The notes under the pieces are model-generated. The model was not told the origin of the DNA and did not search any database. It saw only the letters and a list, made by a program, of their open reading frames with translations. A stretch of 64,000 bases of DNA from Zonotrichia leucophrys gambelii. Taxonomy: Eukaryota > Chordata > Aves > Passeriformes > Passerellidae. The translations under genes and the position numbers were made by a program. How positions within the stretch are numbered: position 1 is the stretch's first letter; each line of letters opens with the position of its first letter. The stretch lies in assembly GCF_028769735.1 (NCBI RefSeq), contig NC_088170.1:51307585-51371584 (forward strand), read 5' to 3'. This document shows, piece after piece, positions 1 through 10,169 of this stretch.

Positions 1-755
1 TGTCCTCCCTCACACAACTGGTTTGGATGTAAAACTCCTGTCCAAGACATTCACACATGGGCCTGAGGGTGTTCGTTCCTTCTGATGTGTCATAATAGGC
101 TCAACTACAGTGCCATGAGAAGCAGCAGGCATGTCCTAGACAGGATCTTAAACATCAAAAACCATCCATACTACCCCCAAACCCTTTCTGGGGCCTGCCA
201 CCAGCGGAATGTTCATGATCCACAGTGTTGCAGAAGATCCACAGTATTGTATCAGACCTGGCCATTCCCCCCAAACCTGGATGTACAATAATGTGTTGAA
301 CTCAATGTTTTGTGGGCTTCTCCCATCCCTGATGCATCAAGACTGCAACCATCACTTTAACCAAGAAACAACTGAATCTCACAGCTGGACCCACAGGTGG
401 CAATATCTATCCTCTCTATTGTCTGCTCTTATCCTTTCCCTTTCTTTTTTTTAATTTTGTATTTTCTTAAGTGATATCTTTATACTTTTTTATTGTTAAA
501 TTACTATAGATAATAACCAAAAAGGTACATTATTCCTTTCCACTGCAACAATTTTTTTAAAAAATAACCCTAAATATACCCATACACACACACACATACA
601 TATATATAAATACTGACTACTCAATATAAACACACACACATGTGTATATATATATATGAATACTGGTCATTCAGTGTACTTTCACTCTAATCCACCCCAA
701 GGCATCTATTAACAAGAATCTCAGTTGCCCTTGCCTTCAGGGGCAGGTTGTTACA
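1..755 (+). mobile_element. Endogenous retrovirus LTR, family A, copy 1 (5' end outside window)
   Basis: This is a retroviral long terminal repeat, recognised because it aligns in reverse complement with 16918-17830. Shared blocks include the end (Gs and Cs around 714-750, then a CA terminus at 754-755), a block at 510-548 beginning gataataacc, the block at 297-362, and the block around 80-205 containing ctggggcctgccaccag. The copy has decayed. The position of the AATAAA signal seen in copy 2 is altered here to an A-rich string near 555-567. About 140 bp around 365-508 has no counterpart in copy 2, and a CA/TA microsatellite has expanded at 583-657. The 5' end lies left of the window, so length and target-site duplication cannot be judged. 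The 68- and 81-residue frames inside it match no retroviral protein. Confidence 0.8.
583..677. repeat. CA/TA microsatellite with duplicated flank inside LTR copy 1
   Basis: Two units are visible, each an (AC)n run followed by a (TA)n run and then a similar 21-bp tail. The tails start at 608 and 657 and agree at 14 of 21 positions, most differences being transitions. The other family A copy (16918-17830) has only one such tail and no microsatellite. The duplication therefore arose in this copy, probably by slippage or unequal exchange at the dinucleotide runs. Confidence 0.75.
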
Positions 756-1586
756 TACTACTGGGCAGCAGATTAAGCAATCATTTAGACAACATTTTTC
801 TGTCACAAGTGAATTTATAGCATCTTTAGCTAATATCCAACAGTCATGGAACAGATTGAGAATTTAATAACTGGATGAATGTCTGAAATTGGATATTGTA
901 TGAAGTTAACTAAATTATCACTGAATTTACAAATATGTCATTCTTAACACTCTTTGACTTAGATTTTTACAATTATTTGTTCCCAACATTGATAAATATT
1001 TCCATTTTTATCTTAATAATGGTTTCACTAAAAATGTCTTAATGTGACAAAGGAAAACAAACTAAAACCCTTCATGAATTTTCTTTCTTAGATTCTAAAC
1101 CACAAAGGAGAGATTCATCCAACATAAATTTGCTGCACAGCTAGTAAATTATATTATGCATGCAGAAAGAGAAGCACCCCTGCAGAATCACTGACTCCTG
1201 ATATTCTAGAACTTTCTTTAAGATAATTGTCTAGCCACTGCCTTTGGAGAGAGTGCAGGGACTCTCACTGAAGTTATTGTCTCATCTAATTTTAGATGTC
1301 TGTAGTTCTCTATGTGACCTAGTCACATATCTAGTGGTGATCCTGTGAATTCTAACACTTAGGGAGACATTTAAATGTAGGTGTCATGACCTGGAATTGA
1401 ATTCTAGCAAGAAATCATATTTACATTGTTGAACTACAGATGATTGGGGAGAGAGAACATAATAAGAGATCAAAAATGAAAGAGAGAACAAAGAATCAAT
1501 CTGCAGCTTCCTCATTAATTACCACATTATGTGCAAGCTTGAACTTTAGTATTTCAATTTCTCTCTTACCAAGACAAGAAGTTTCT

Positions 1587-1621
1587 CTCAAAAAGAGCTC
1601 AAAAAGAGAGGACTCAAAAGA
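1587..1621. repeat. Short tandem repeat, 11-bp unit
   Basis: The unit ctcaaaaagag occurs exactly twice in tandem at 1587-1597 and 1598-1608. A third, diverged unit follows at about 1613-1621. Confidence 0.8.
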
Positions 1622-4600
1622 ACACTTCTGGTGATATTCTGCAAGGATTAGACTTGAGGGTATCCTGTTCAATGTCTTTTTCAAATTTTTGAAAGTAAAC
1701 TTAAAACCACAACTAATATAAACATGTCTTGTGATCATGGCAGCAGAATAATTTAGAATCTCTTTGTAGGATGAATGAATGCAGCAAATAAACAAAATGA
1801 ACATTGAAATGTTGCAAGGTATAGCTAGATTGTATTTAGAAACCAGGAAAGAAATTAAGGATACCAGATGACCATATCTGGAACCTGGTTCTCAAATGTG
1901 AACACAATCTCAATTCCCAATATGATGCTGTCGTAGAAGAGAGAAAGGAGACTTTTAAGCAATAGAAAGAGGTTTAAAAGGGAAGACATATAAAAATGAC
2001 TTTTTTTGACTGCAGTATTTTTCTGATACTGGAAGACTGTGTGAATTTCTAGTATTCTCAAATTTAATGTAAATTTAAAAACTGAAGAAAATTTCATAAA
2101 AGGGTTTAAAAAGCTGGATTCATGGGACTTAAATTGCATGATTTTACAATGTATAAAAAGAAGATTAAATTATTATTCTTTTACAATTTTTGTGCATGTT
2201 CTTGGATGGAAACTGTCAGCTACTGTATTTGTAAAGCCATAATAATAACAAGTGACTGGATCATGAAAACAGACACATTTGAATTTAAAAATTAAATTCT
2301 CCTTGCTAATTGAAAAGGTAATTAAGCCCTGGAATGAACTGTCAACTGAATTAGTAGAGTATTCATCTCTTAGTATCTTGGGTTTGAAAATGAGTGATAT
2401 ACAGAACGATATGCTTTACTCAAGTGCAAGTTATGCTGTAATTAGGACATAAATCATCAGGCTCAATATGAAGATAACTCAATGAAATGAAGCACAAGCC
2501 AAAAATAAGAAGTCACAGTAGTTATCTAGTTGCCTCTCCTGGTCTTAATTTCTAAGAAGCTGGTAGATAATATTGTAATGGGTCAGATTCCCAGCTGTCA
2601 AAATTTGGAAATAGAGCTCCTGAGTTGAGCTGTTTCTGAAATATTAAAAAAATATTTTTTTCTCTTGTTAAATACTTTGAGTATAGTCCTACAGCTAACA
2701 TTAATGACCAGTTCACTGGAAATCTCTGCAGGTTTTGAGTGTAATGATAAATTTATTTTCAGTTAATGTGCTGATGCAGCCTTTGGTTTTGCTCTCAGTT
2801 ATTGGAACAAGGGATATTATACTTTTGCAACATTCTTACTCTTAAGTAGCACTGATGTGTCATGACGACTCTACCTTGAATCTACTTGTTTCTATCCTTT
2901 TTCTAAAATACTTTCTTGAATAGAACGTGACTTACTGTATTTAACATTAATCACTAAGATTAGAGGAAATGAAACAGAATGAGACCATGCCATTAAGTCA
3001 AATGATGCCAACTCTAGTCCCTCTGAAATTTTTCATATGATGCTTGTAATCCATGCCCATATCCCTAACTGTTTTTTTAAAAATTGAAATACATATGAGA
3101 AAAACTTGAAAGTCAAAGGTCTCTGTCTTATTTCAGTAACAGAGTTAAATTAATGTTGCATAAGAAGGAATATTGGCCTTTTAGCTAGAGCAGGCACTGA
3201 GTGGGTTTAGTGGGTTTTAATTCCTGTCTCACTCATACTGTGGTTCTGGCATCTAATCATAATGCAGAAGCAATGGTTTGGCTCCAGTGAAACAGATTGT
3301 TTAAAGGAAGTTTTATATAATTTGATCTAAAAGAAGCAGCTATGTATTCAATATACTAATAAAGGATCTGTCCCAACTCTGAGATGTGGATTGAACATTT
3401 TAAAGATTAAATTTTTGTTTCATAACCTACAGAGTTGTGCAGAGCCCGGCAGACTCTAATGGAAGCTCTGCTCATTGTAGGGTCTCTAGAGGGTCCTCCA
3501 GCAAAGAAGAATACACAAAAAATAAAAGAGGACAAGGTCCTATAAATGACTGAATTTCGTTCCCCGAGGACAAAAATCATATTTCTGTCATCCAGCGTAT
3601 TAACCGTGTATTGAGCTCAAATTCATATTTGCTCTCAAGTATAGACTTCCTGTTTGCCTTCAACACAAATTTGAGACTAGGCAGTTTGGATTTTCAGTGT
3701 CTTTTAGCAGGGGATCAAGTGACTATCTTTTTACAGTGGGGATAAACCTCTTGTTTGAAGCTTATTTTAGCAACCACCTGCACCCAGTGCCCTTGCAAGG
3801 ATGATACCAGTGCTGCCTTTGGGGAGAACCACAGGGATCTGAAGGCTTCTGAGTGGGCTGCTTCAGGCTGGGGTGCACCTGGCAGCTGAAGCTAGTGGTG
3901 ACCTATGGAACCACTTGATATGTCAGGCTGTTTGGGAATGTAACAGGGTTGGCTGTGCCACAGGGTGAGTATCACACAACTGATGCCTTTTTCTAAAGCA
4001 GTGTGAAGAGTGCTCTGATGTTTTTACATGTCAGAAGAGAGCTAGATGAAAAAACAGACTCATTTGTCCTAAATCAAAGCAAATCAACTTTGTAACCTCT
4101 ATGTTGGAATGCAGTTTGAGAGAATCCAAAACCTAAACCACTTTCTGTTCTTCACAGATGTTTTGGGAAAAAGATGTATGTAGGTGTTTCATGTAGTCTT
4201 TAAGGGAGAACCAACTTCTGTTCACCTTGGCAAGCATTTCAAAAATTATGAATTTTCTTGATATTAAAGTGAAACATGTAAGGTATAAGCAAACCAAAAC
4301 TGAATGATGATTCTGGAGAAAATCTCACTTCAATTGAAATTACCTACTTCATCAGAATTCTGACTATGATCATTTGTTTTTATAAGAATAATTGATGGAT
4401 TACATAAAAGAAATTGTTGACCTTATTACAGTTTCTATTAAACATACATACAAAACTCTGCCAAGCTGTCATCTTTGTAGGCACTTTCAAAGATAAGGTC
4501 AGGAGCTGAAAGTGCAAAGGTATTGAATTACCCAAAGCAATTACAAATAGGCATATGTTTAGACAAGTGGCAAACAATTTTATACAGCAATTTGCCTGAA

Positions 4601-5163
4601 GCAAAATAAATATTCCAGGAAAAATAGTCTTCCAGACCTCAGTGAAGAGCAGTGAAAAAATTCTATCTAGTCTGAAATAGTGGTGGAATTGGATGCTGTT
4701 TTCTTAGCAAAGAAATCTTATGTTACTGTCAGCAAGATAGAAGTGTTATGATTTTGTCATTTTCTTCAAAGAAAACTGGGATTTTGAGCTATTTTTGGAA
4801 TACAAGTTGTGGGTTAAAAACAATAAAAAATATAGGGAAGAAGTTCTTGGCCACTGCTGAGAAGGGTCCTAAGCAAATCAGCTAACTAGAAATAAGATGT
4901 ATTTCTATAGTTAACATTATTGGTGAGACAACAATGAGCTTTTAAAGTCAGCTGAAAAGAATGTTACATGAGTATGAGCATTGCATGTTGTGCATAGTCA
5001 GCAAAGAAACTGAATAATGAAATACTCCATAAAAGTCATTTGAATGACAGCCCTCAGATGGGCTAAGGAGCCAGGTGATACAAATGCTCAGAGGCCAAGT
5101 TTTACCTTTGCAGTAATTTGTACTTTTCAGTGTTTTGTTGTTTTTCTTCTGGTTTGTCTCTGA

Positions 5164-5195
5164 AAAAAGAAACAAAAAACCAACAAAACAAAACA
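5164..5195. repeat. (CAAAA)n-like simple repeat
   Basis: A run of A-tracts separated by single C residues on the forward strand. It is low-complexity sequence with no further signal. Confidence 0.8.
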
Positions 5196-5708
5196 AGTCC
5201 CTCCAACTTCTTCCCCACCCCCTGCTTGCCTCAGAACATTAAAGATCACCTTAGGTTTTAAAAACAAGAGCAGCATTATTTTCAGAAAAGAAACTTAAAT
5301 TATCATATCAAATGTAACACCTGTATAAATCAGAATAATTTCATTCTGCTTTAGTGTGAAGTAGAAAAATGCAAAAGCCTCTGTTTTGACCTTATCAAGG
5401 TTTTTCCTTTGCCTCAAGTGTTTTACTCCCATAAAAATTTATTTAAATTGGCATATTCTTACAGAATGTGTAGATTTCAAAAAAAAAAAAGGCTTCTTTT
5501 CTAGATGAGAGGAAAGTTCAGAAGATGATTTTCTACGGGAGTACTGTACCTTGTATACAGCATATGTATCTTCAGGTACTCAATGCCACATGATCCAAGG
5601 AATCCTGGATACAACAAAGTGCTTCCCACTTTAAGCAAAAATCAGGTTCATGACCACCTGAGGAATCTGAATGCACATCAGTGCATTGGACATGGTGAAA
5701 TGCTCCCA

Positions 5709-5892
5709 GGGTCCTGAGGGAACTGACTGTATGTGGATATCAAGTCACTCTCCGTGATGTTTGAAAAGCCGTGTCAGTCAAGCACAGCCCCTGCTGAGAA
5801 GGGGCTGGTGGATGCTGCTGCTGCTGGATGGGAGGCCAGACATGACCTGGCCATGTGTTCTTGCAGCTCAAAAAGCCCTCTGTGTCCTGGGC
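5709..5892 (+). mobile_element. CR1 LINE, upstream fragment with internal deletion
   Basis: This is the 5' part of a CR1 non-LTR retrotransposon in forward orientation. Bases 5709-5805 resemble the CR1 ORF2 segment near the start of the reverse transcriptase domain (the cctgagggaactg block and the tttgaaaagccgtg block at 5760-5773), now frameshifted. The sequence then jumps within the 5800-5860 interval to the far end of ORF2, readable at 5859-5892 as residues CVLAAQKALCVLG just before the Leu-Gly-Cys-Ile block. The reverse transcriptase core that should lie between is missing, so the copy is dead. The CR1 continues at 6279 after the LTR insertion. Confidence 0.85.
5887..5892. repeat. Target-site duplication, left copy (ctgggc)
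   Basis: The six bases ctgggc at 5887-5892 are repeated exactly at 6279-6284, on the other side of the solo LTR. Both copies come from the CR1 word that reads tcctgggctgcatc when the insertion is removed, so the empty site can be inferred. Confidence 0.85.
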
Positions 5893-6278
5893 TATTACAG
5901 TGACCTTATGAGGTCACTGGGTGAGAGAAGGACGAGAATCTTGTTCCTTGATCAGAAGGCTTGATTTATTGATATATAATATATAATACATTATAACTAT
6001 ACTAAAAAGAATAAAGAGAGAGCTTGCAGAGACTGCTAAGCTAAGAATAGAATAGAAGGAATGAATAACAAAGTTCTGTGTTCAAGGAATCTCCCCTGAG
6101 CTGCTCCTATGATTGGCCCTTAGTTGGAAACATGCAAAATGAGACAATCACAGGATCACCTGCCACATCTCACAACAGCTGATAACAATTTGTTTACATT
6201 CTTCTTCTGGGGCCCTTTGCCTCCCAGAAGATGGACAAATCCCAAAGAAAGGATTTCTATGAAGAAATGTCTGCGACA
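5893..6278 (-). mobile_element. Solo LTR of a class II (ERVK-like) endogenous retrovirus
   Basis: A 386-bp solo LTR on the reverse strand is inserted in a CR1 element. Read in reverse it starts TGTCGCAGACA at 6278, has a CCAAT box at 6116-6112, a TATA-rich stretch at 5985-5973 and an AATAAA polyadenylation signal at 5970-5965. It ends at 5893, where the canonical CA terminus appears mutated to TA. Near that end, 5898-5906 and 5911-5919 form a perfect 9-bp stem. A 6-bp duplication (ctgggc) flanks it; six bases is the size usual for class II retroviruses, hence the class. No internal gag, pol or env sequence adjoins it, so it is a recombined solo LTR. The family resembles LTRs common in songbirds; I am unsure of the formal repeat name. 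Confidence 0.88.
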
Positions 6279-6862
6279 CTGGGCTGCATCCAAAGCAGGG
6301 CCAGGATGGGGATTCTGCCCCTCTGCTCTGGTGACATCCCACCTGCAGTGCTGCATCCAGCTCTGGGGTCCCCAGCAAGAGAGGACACTGACCTGTTGGA
6401 CTGAGTCCAGAGGAGGCCACCAAGATATTTAGAAGGATGTAGAACCTCTGCTGTAAGGAAAGGTTGAGACAATTTGGATTGTTTGGCCTGGAGAAAGGAA
6501 GGCTTAAAGGGAAACTAATTGCAGCCTTCTAGTGCTTATAAGGGAGCTTATAGGAAAGATGGAGAGAGACTATCCAAGAGCATCTAGTGACAGGACAACA
6601 GGGAATGGCTGCAAACTGAAGGAGAATAGGTTTAAAATATGTATAAGGAAGAGATTCTTTATTGTGGGGGTGGAGAGGCACTGGAACATGTTTCCCAAAG
6701 AAGTTGTGGATGCCCCATCCCTGGAAGTGTTCAAGGCCAGGTTGGATGGGGCTTTGAGCAATCTGGTCTAGAGGAAATTATCCCTGCCCCCAGCAGGAGA
6801 GATTGGAGCTTTATGGTTTTCAAGGTCTCTTCCAACCCAAGCCTTTCTGTGATCCTGTGATA
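6279..6862 (+). mobile_element. CR1 LINE, 3' fragment (ORF2 C-terminus and 3' end)
   Basis: Continuation of the CR1 after the LTR. It resumes with ctgggctgcatccaaag and carries the well-known CR1 tail: the ctctggggtccccagca block at 6361-6377, the gtccagaggaggcca block near 6405, the ctggagaaaggaagg block at 6489, and the terminal block aaggccaggttggatggggc at 6733-6752. It ends in the short repeats typical of CR1 (ttctgtgatcctgtgat, 6845-6861) rather than poly(A). An open frame at 6532-6771 still reads the end of ORF2, with residues RHWNMFPKEVVDAPSLEVFK, but upstream frameshifts and the LTR break it. It is a non-functional pseudogene-like remnant. Confidence 0.93.
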
Positions 6863-9634
6863 TAAAAGGACCCTGGTATCCTTTGCTGCTGTGCTCCCTA
6901 CCCATTTTTCACCTTTCCACCTTTCTTGCTACAACTATTGCTACTAATGTGACTCAGATGCTTCATTTCAATCTTTGCCTTTCTTTCAAAGGAATGGCAC
7001 AAGCGTCTTGGGAGTTTTATTCTATAAAACATTACAGTTGCAAAGGTTTTCCTTCCTAGTTTGGACCATAGAACGTGTTTGCCCAACTCTGTGCAGTCAC
7101 ATGGAGTCACCTAACTTTTGGATACAGCCACACTATTTTTTTCTCATGATTGAAGAGCATTAGCTTCATTGCAATAAAATATTTATTTCTTTTTTACTTA
7201 TTATTAAATAAAATTTGAATGCTTAGAATCACTTATCCACTTAGCGCTCTCCCAATCTTTGTTTCAAATCAAGCTTAGTTGGCAACGAGTTGGTGTTTTC
7301 TTATACATTATTGCTAAAAGTATCAGAGAGCATAGGTCCCAAAACCAATTCCTGAACAATTCACTGTGAGTACATACATCAAATATTAGTTCACGATTGC
7401 ATTTTCTCATGTATTATAATAGCTAGCACAGATTAATAGACTTAAAATTTGTATTGGTTTATATGTTGTGTGGTACTAAGTAAACTTGCAGAAATACTTA
7501 TTAACACAATACTGTGACATTTATGATTTATTCTGCTTTTCAAAATTGGATTCTCTTAATAGCTGAATAGATAGTTTCCATTTTGAGCATGTAACTCACT
7601 TATCATTTAATATGTTGTTCTATTATCCAAACTAAATAAAATAAGAGTTTCCCATCAGGACAAAACACCTCCTCAGGAGACTTCTGATTCTTCATTCTTA
7701 ATGCCAAAATATTTTGTGGATCTAGACTCCTAAAGTTTTGTAACAGAATCACTCCCATTTACCCCCTCCCTACTCATAGTGAGAGGACGCACTGAACTGA
7801 GTAGATCTGAACAAATCTCTGCAGAGTGATACACTGGCAATGAAAATTGGTGAATAACTGCAGAGCATTGATGCTATTATCTCCTATATGTTAGTAGCAA
7901 TAGCTTTCAGTTTCACAGCACTTTTTCTGAGCAAAAGGTTTTGTGTTTTCCAGAGAGTGGTATAGGGTTTTTTGAGACATAATTACTTCTCATCATTCAC
8001 TGTTCGAGGGAGAAAACTATAGCATACTAATATGTGACTGGTATCTCTGTATCTTTGATCATACTAGTTCTGTTGAATAATTTCTCTTACATTTTACCAA
8101 AGAGATACATTATCATTTGATAACTAATGTGAAAGTAATGGAGAAGGAAGGAAGTATTTTAGTATTTTAGAAGTATTTGGGTAACCAAATAGTATTTTAA
8201 AAATTAGGTAAACTTTGGGAAGTGTTCGGTGATCAAAGAGATGGCGACAGGATGATACTAGGCTGTAACAATACTTAAAAATAATTAAAATAATACTTTT
8301 TAGTAGCACTTTTTTCCTGGTGGATATATTCTCACATTCTTTCCAATATCACACAACAAGAAATAGTCTTCATTTTGATCTGAAAATAATTTCATATTTG
8401 TAAAGGGTCACAGGGTTACCAGATATAGCAGATAAACTAAGCGAAGGATTGGCCACCTCTTCAGCAGCCTACAGGATGCAAAGGGCTTTCAGAAAGAAAA
8501 ACAACACTATCAGAGATTTTTTTCTTAGATCAGGATGTTTGCTTAGCAGAAATTTTTGCAAATTTTGCCACAGACTTCTGCAAGTCCTTATCTGAGAAAT
8601 TTTACTTTTTACTATAATTTGTGGAAAATTTGCATACCTAATTAACTGACCTATTTTGTCACTGAATTGCATTTGGAGAAGATTATGTTACTTTTTCAAT
8701 CTGATCCCTCATTTGCTATAACCTGTGATTTTCTTCTTGTTTTAAATGTTGAAAAAGTTATTCATGAGTAGCATTACATTGATCTGCTCTGGAAATGAGA
8801 TTCCCCTATCTCACACATTTGTGTTGATGGGCCTTACTTTGCAGGTCATGTGCAGTGTGGAATTGGTCCAAACATGCACATGTACAGGAGGCATGAAGCA
8901 CTTCTGAAGAGTGACATCAAACCAAGTTGACAATTTTGATTTTTATGTATTCAGGAGCTTTTCTACTGGGGATCAATTGTACAAGTATATCAAGTACAGG
9001 AGCACCCCCCCAGTATTTATTCACTCATAAGCCTCTATGATTCATGGCATCTACAAAAAGAAGCCAAGGAATCATAAATTTCTAGCTGGGATTTGAGCCA
9101 AGGCAAAATCAGAAGGCTCAGCTGATGAGAATAAGGATTTAGGATCCTTGTCCTACAATAATTAATTATGAGTTTCTTTCAGTTCAGCAGGCAGTGGATC
9201 AGACATGTCAGACAGAAGGGAATTATTTCATCTCTGCCAGTCAGTGACAGAATCTTAATCAAGAGTTTTCACAATAAAAAAAAACTTTGATTATCATTCA
9301 AGAAAAGAGCATCACAGACCAAGAATTTTTTACCTGTTATCTTTTCTGTGCCAGCTTCTAACAGGAAAGCATTGTATTTTGTTATAAAGAAATCTGTGGC
9401 TTAAATTACTTTAAATCAGTCACTTTTACTGCCTTCAGACTTACAGTGAATGAAGACAAGTTAAAAAACAGGATAAGCAGAGAAAAACAACTGATGACAC
9501 TAATGAAATTTATATTCTTAAAATCTGTGTCCTGAAGTTTGATTTTCTCAAAATATGCGAGCTCTGGACTAAAGCTTGTGTGGAATGTTCATAGACATGT
9601 TCTGTGGTGTGAATTCTGTGATTTACACTGAAAA
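6863..9634. other. Non-coding AT-rich unique DNA
   Basis: No gene or recognisable transposon found. A short tract at 8152-8199 repeats the word agtatttt imperfectly and includes a 7-bp inverted repeat (tatttgg / ccaaata). A run of eight C residues sits at about 9005-9012. Nothing else stands out. Confidence 0.65.
8152..8199. repeat. Imperfect agtatttt repeat cluster
   Basis: The word agtatttt appears at 8153, 8161 and 8191, with a variant at 8172. Between the last two lies a small inverted repeat centred on gtaa at about 8181-8184. Confidence 0.6.
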
Positions 9635-9764
9635 CTCTGAAAGTGTTCAAGGCCATGTTGGATGTGACTTTGAGCAGCCTGCTCCAGTGAAAATTTTTCC
9701 TGCCCATGGCAGGTGTTGGAACTGGATGACCTTTAAGGTCCCTTCCAAACAAACCATTCCATGA
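9635..9764 (+). mobile_element. CR1 LINE, short 3'-end fragment
   Basis: The sequence matches the CR1 3' tail from the aagtgttcaaggcca block (9641-9655), through a diverged gttggatg...ctttgagcag block, tgcccatggcaggtgttggaa at about 9700-9720 and the aaggtcccttcc block near 9734, to the terminal aaccattccatga. It is 5'-truncated like most CR1 copies. The 62-residue frame across it is only the C-terminal tail of ORF2 plus flanking sequence. Confidence 0.88.
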
Positions 9765-10151
9765 CCTCAACAACCAAATTCAGATAACTTTCATATAATT
9801 CCAGATCATAATATTCCTAGTTAATCAGAATTGCCTGTATTGCAGAATATACATCCTTGAAATCTATCCAACTAGATAGTAACAGAATCAGGCTTAGATC
9901 AGTGCCACGTGTCTGATAAATGGACCAGATGCTAAGATAATAAGACAGGGAAGTAAACATATCTGTCAAAAACTGTAAAGCTTTTTCTATGCTGTTGATA
10001 TTTTTTTCAATATGCTTTGAAAATAAAATAGTTCATAAAGGTGATGCTAGAAAGCACTCCCTTCATTCTAACAAAAGGCCTGCAGAAAAGATAGGCAAAA
10101 ACTTTACTACTGTTCTTGGCAACCCACTATGCCACCTGTATTCTGAAGCAG

Positions 10152-10169
10152 ATTTAATTTAAATTAAAT
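10152..10169. repeat. Perfect 18-bp AT palindrome
   Basis: The sequence atttaatttaaattaaat is identical to its own reverse complement. Being entirely A/T, it is not unlikely in this composition. Confidence 0.9.

Larger units (their letters stand above)
756..5708. other. Non-coding AT-rich unique DNA
   Basis: I see no gene, recognisable repeat family or RNA gene in this stretch. Open frames are at most about 100 codons, of low complexity, and lie in AT-rich sequence as expected by chance. Minor structure: a short tandem repeat at 1587-1621 and an A/C-rich simple repeat at 5164-5195. A slightly GC-richer patch at about 3770-3970 resembles nothing I know. Confidence 0.7.

Noticed and set aside
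1..755. LTR copy 1 as a host gene promoter or exon, because of its 68- and 81-codon frames
   Set aside because: Alignment with 16918-17830 explains the segment as an LTR; the frames are not shared between the two copies.
6532..6771. 79-codon forward frame that looks protein-like
   Set aside because: It is protein-like because it is the C-terminal end of CR1 ORF2, inside a broken LINE. It is recorded under the CR1, not as a host gene.
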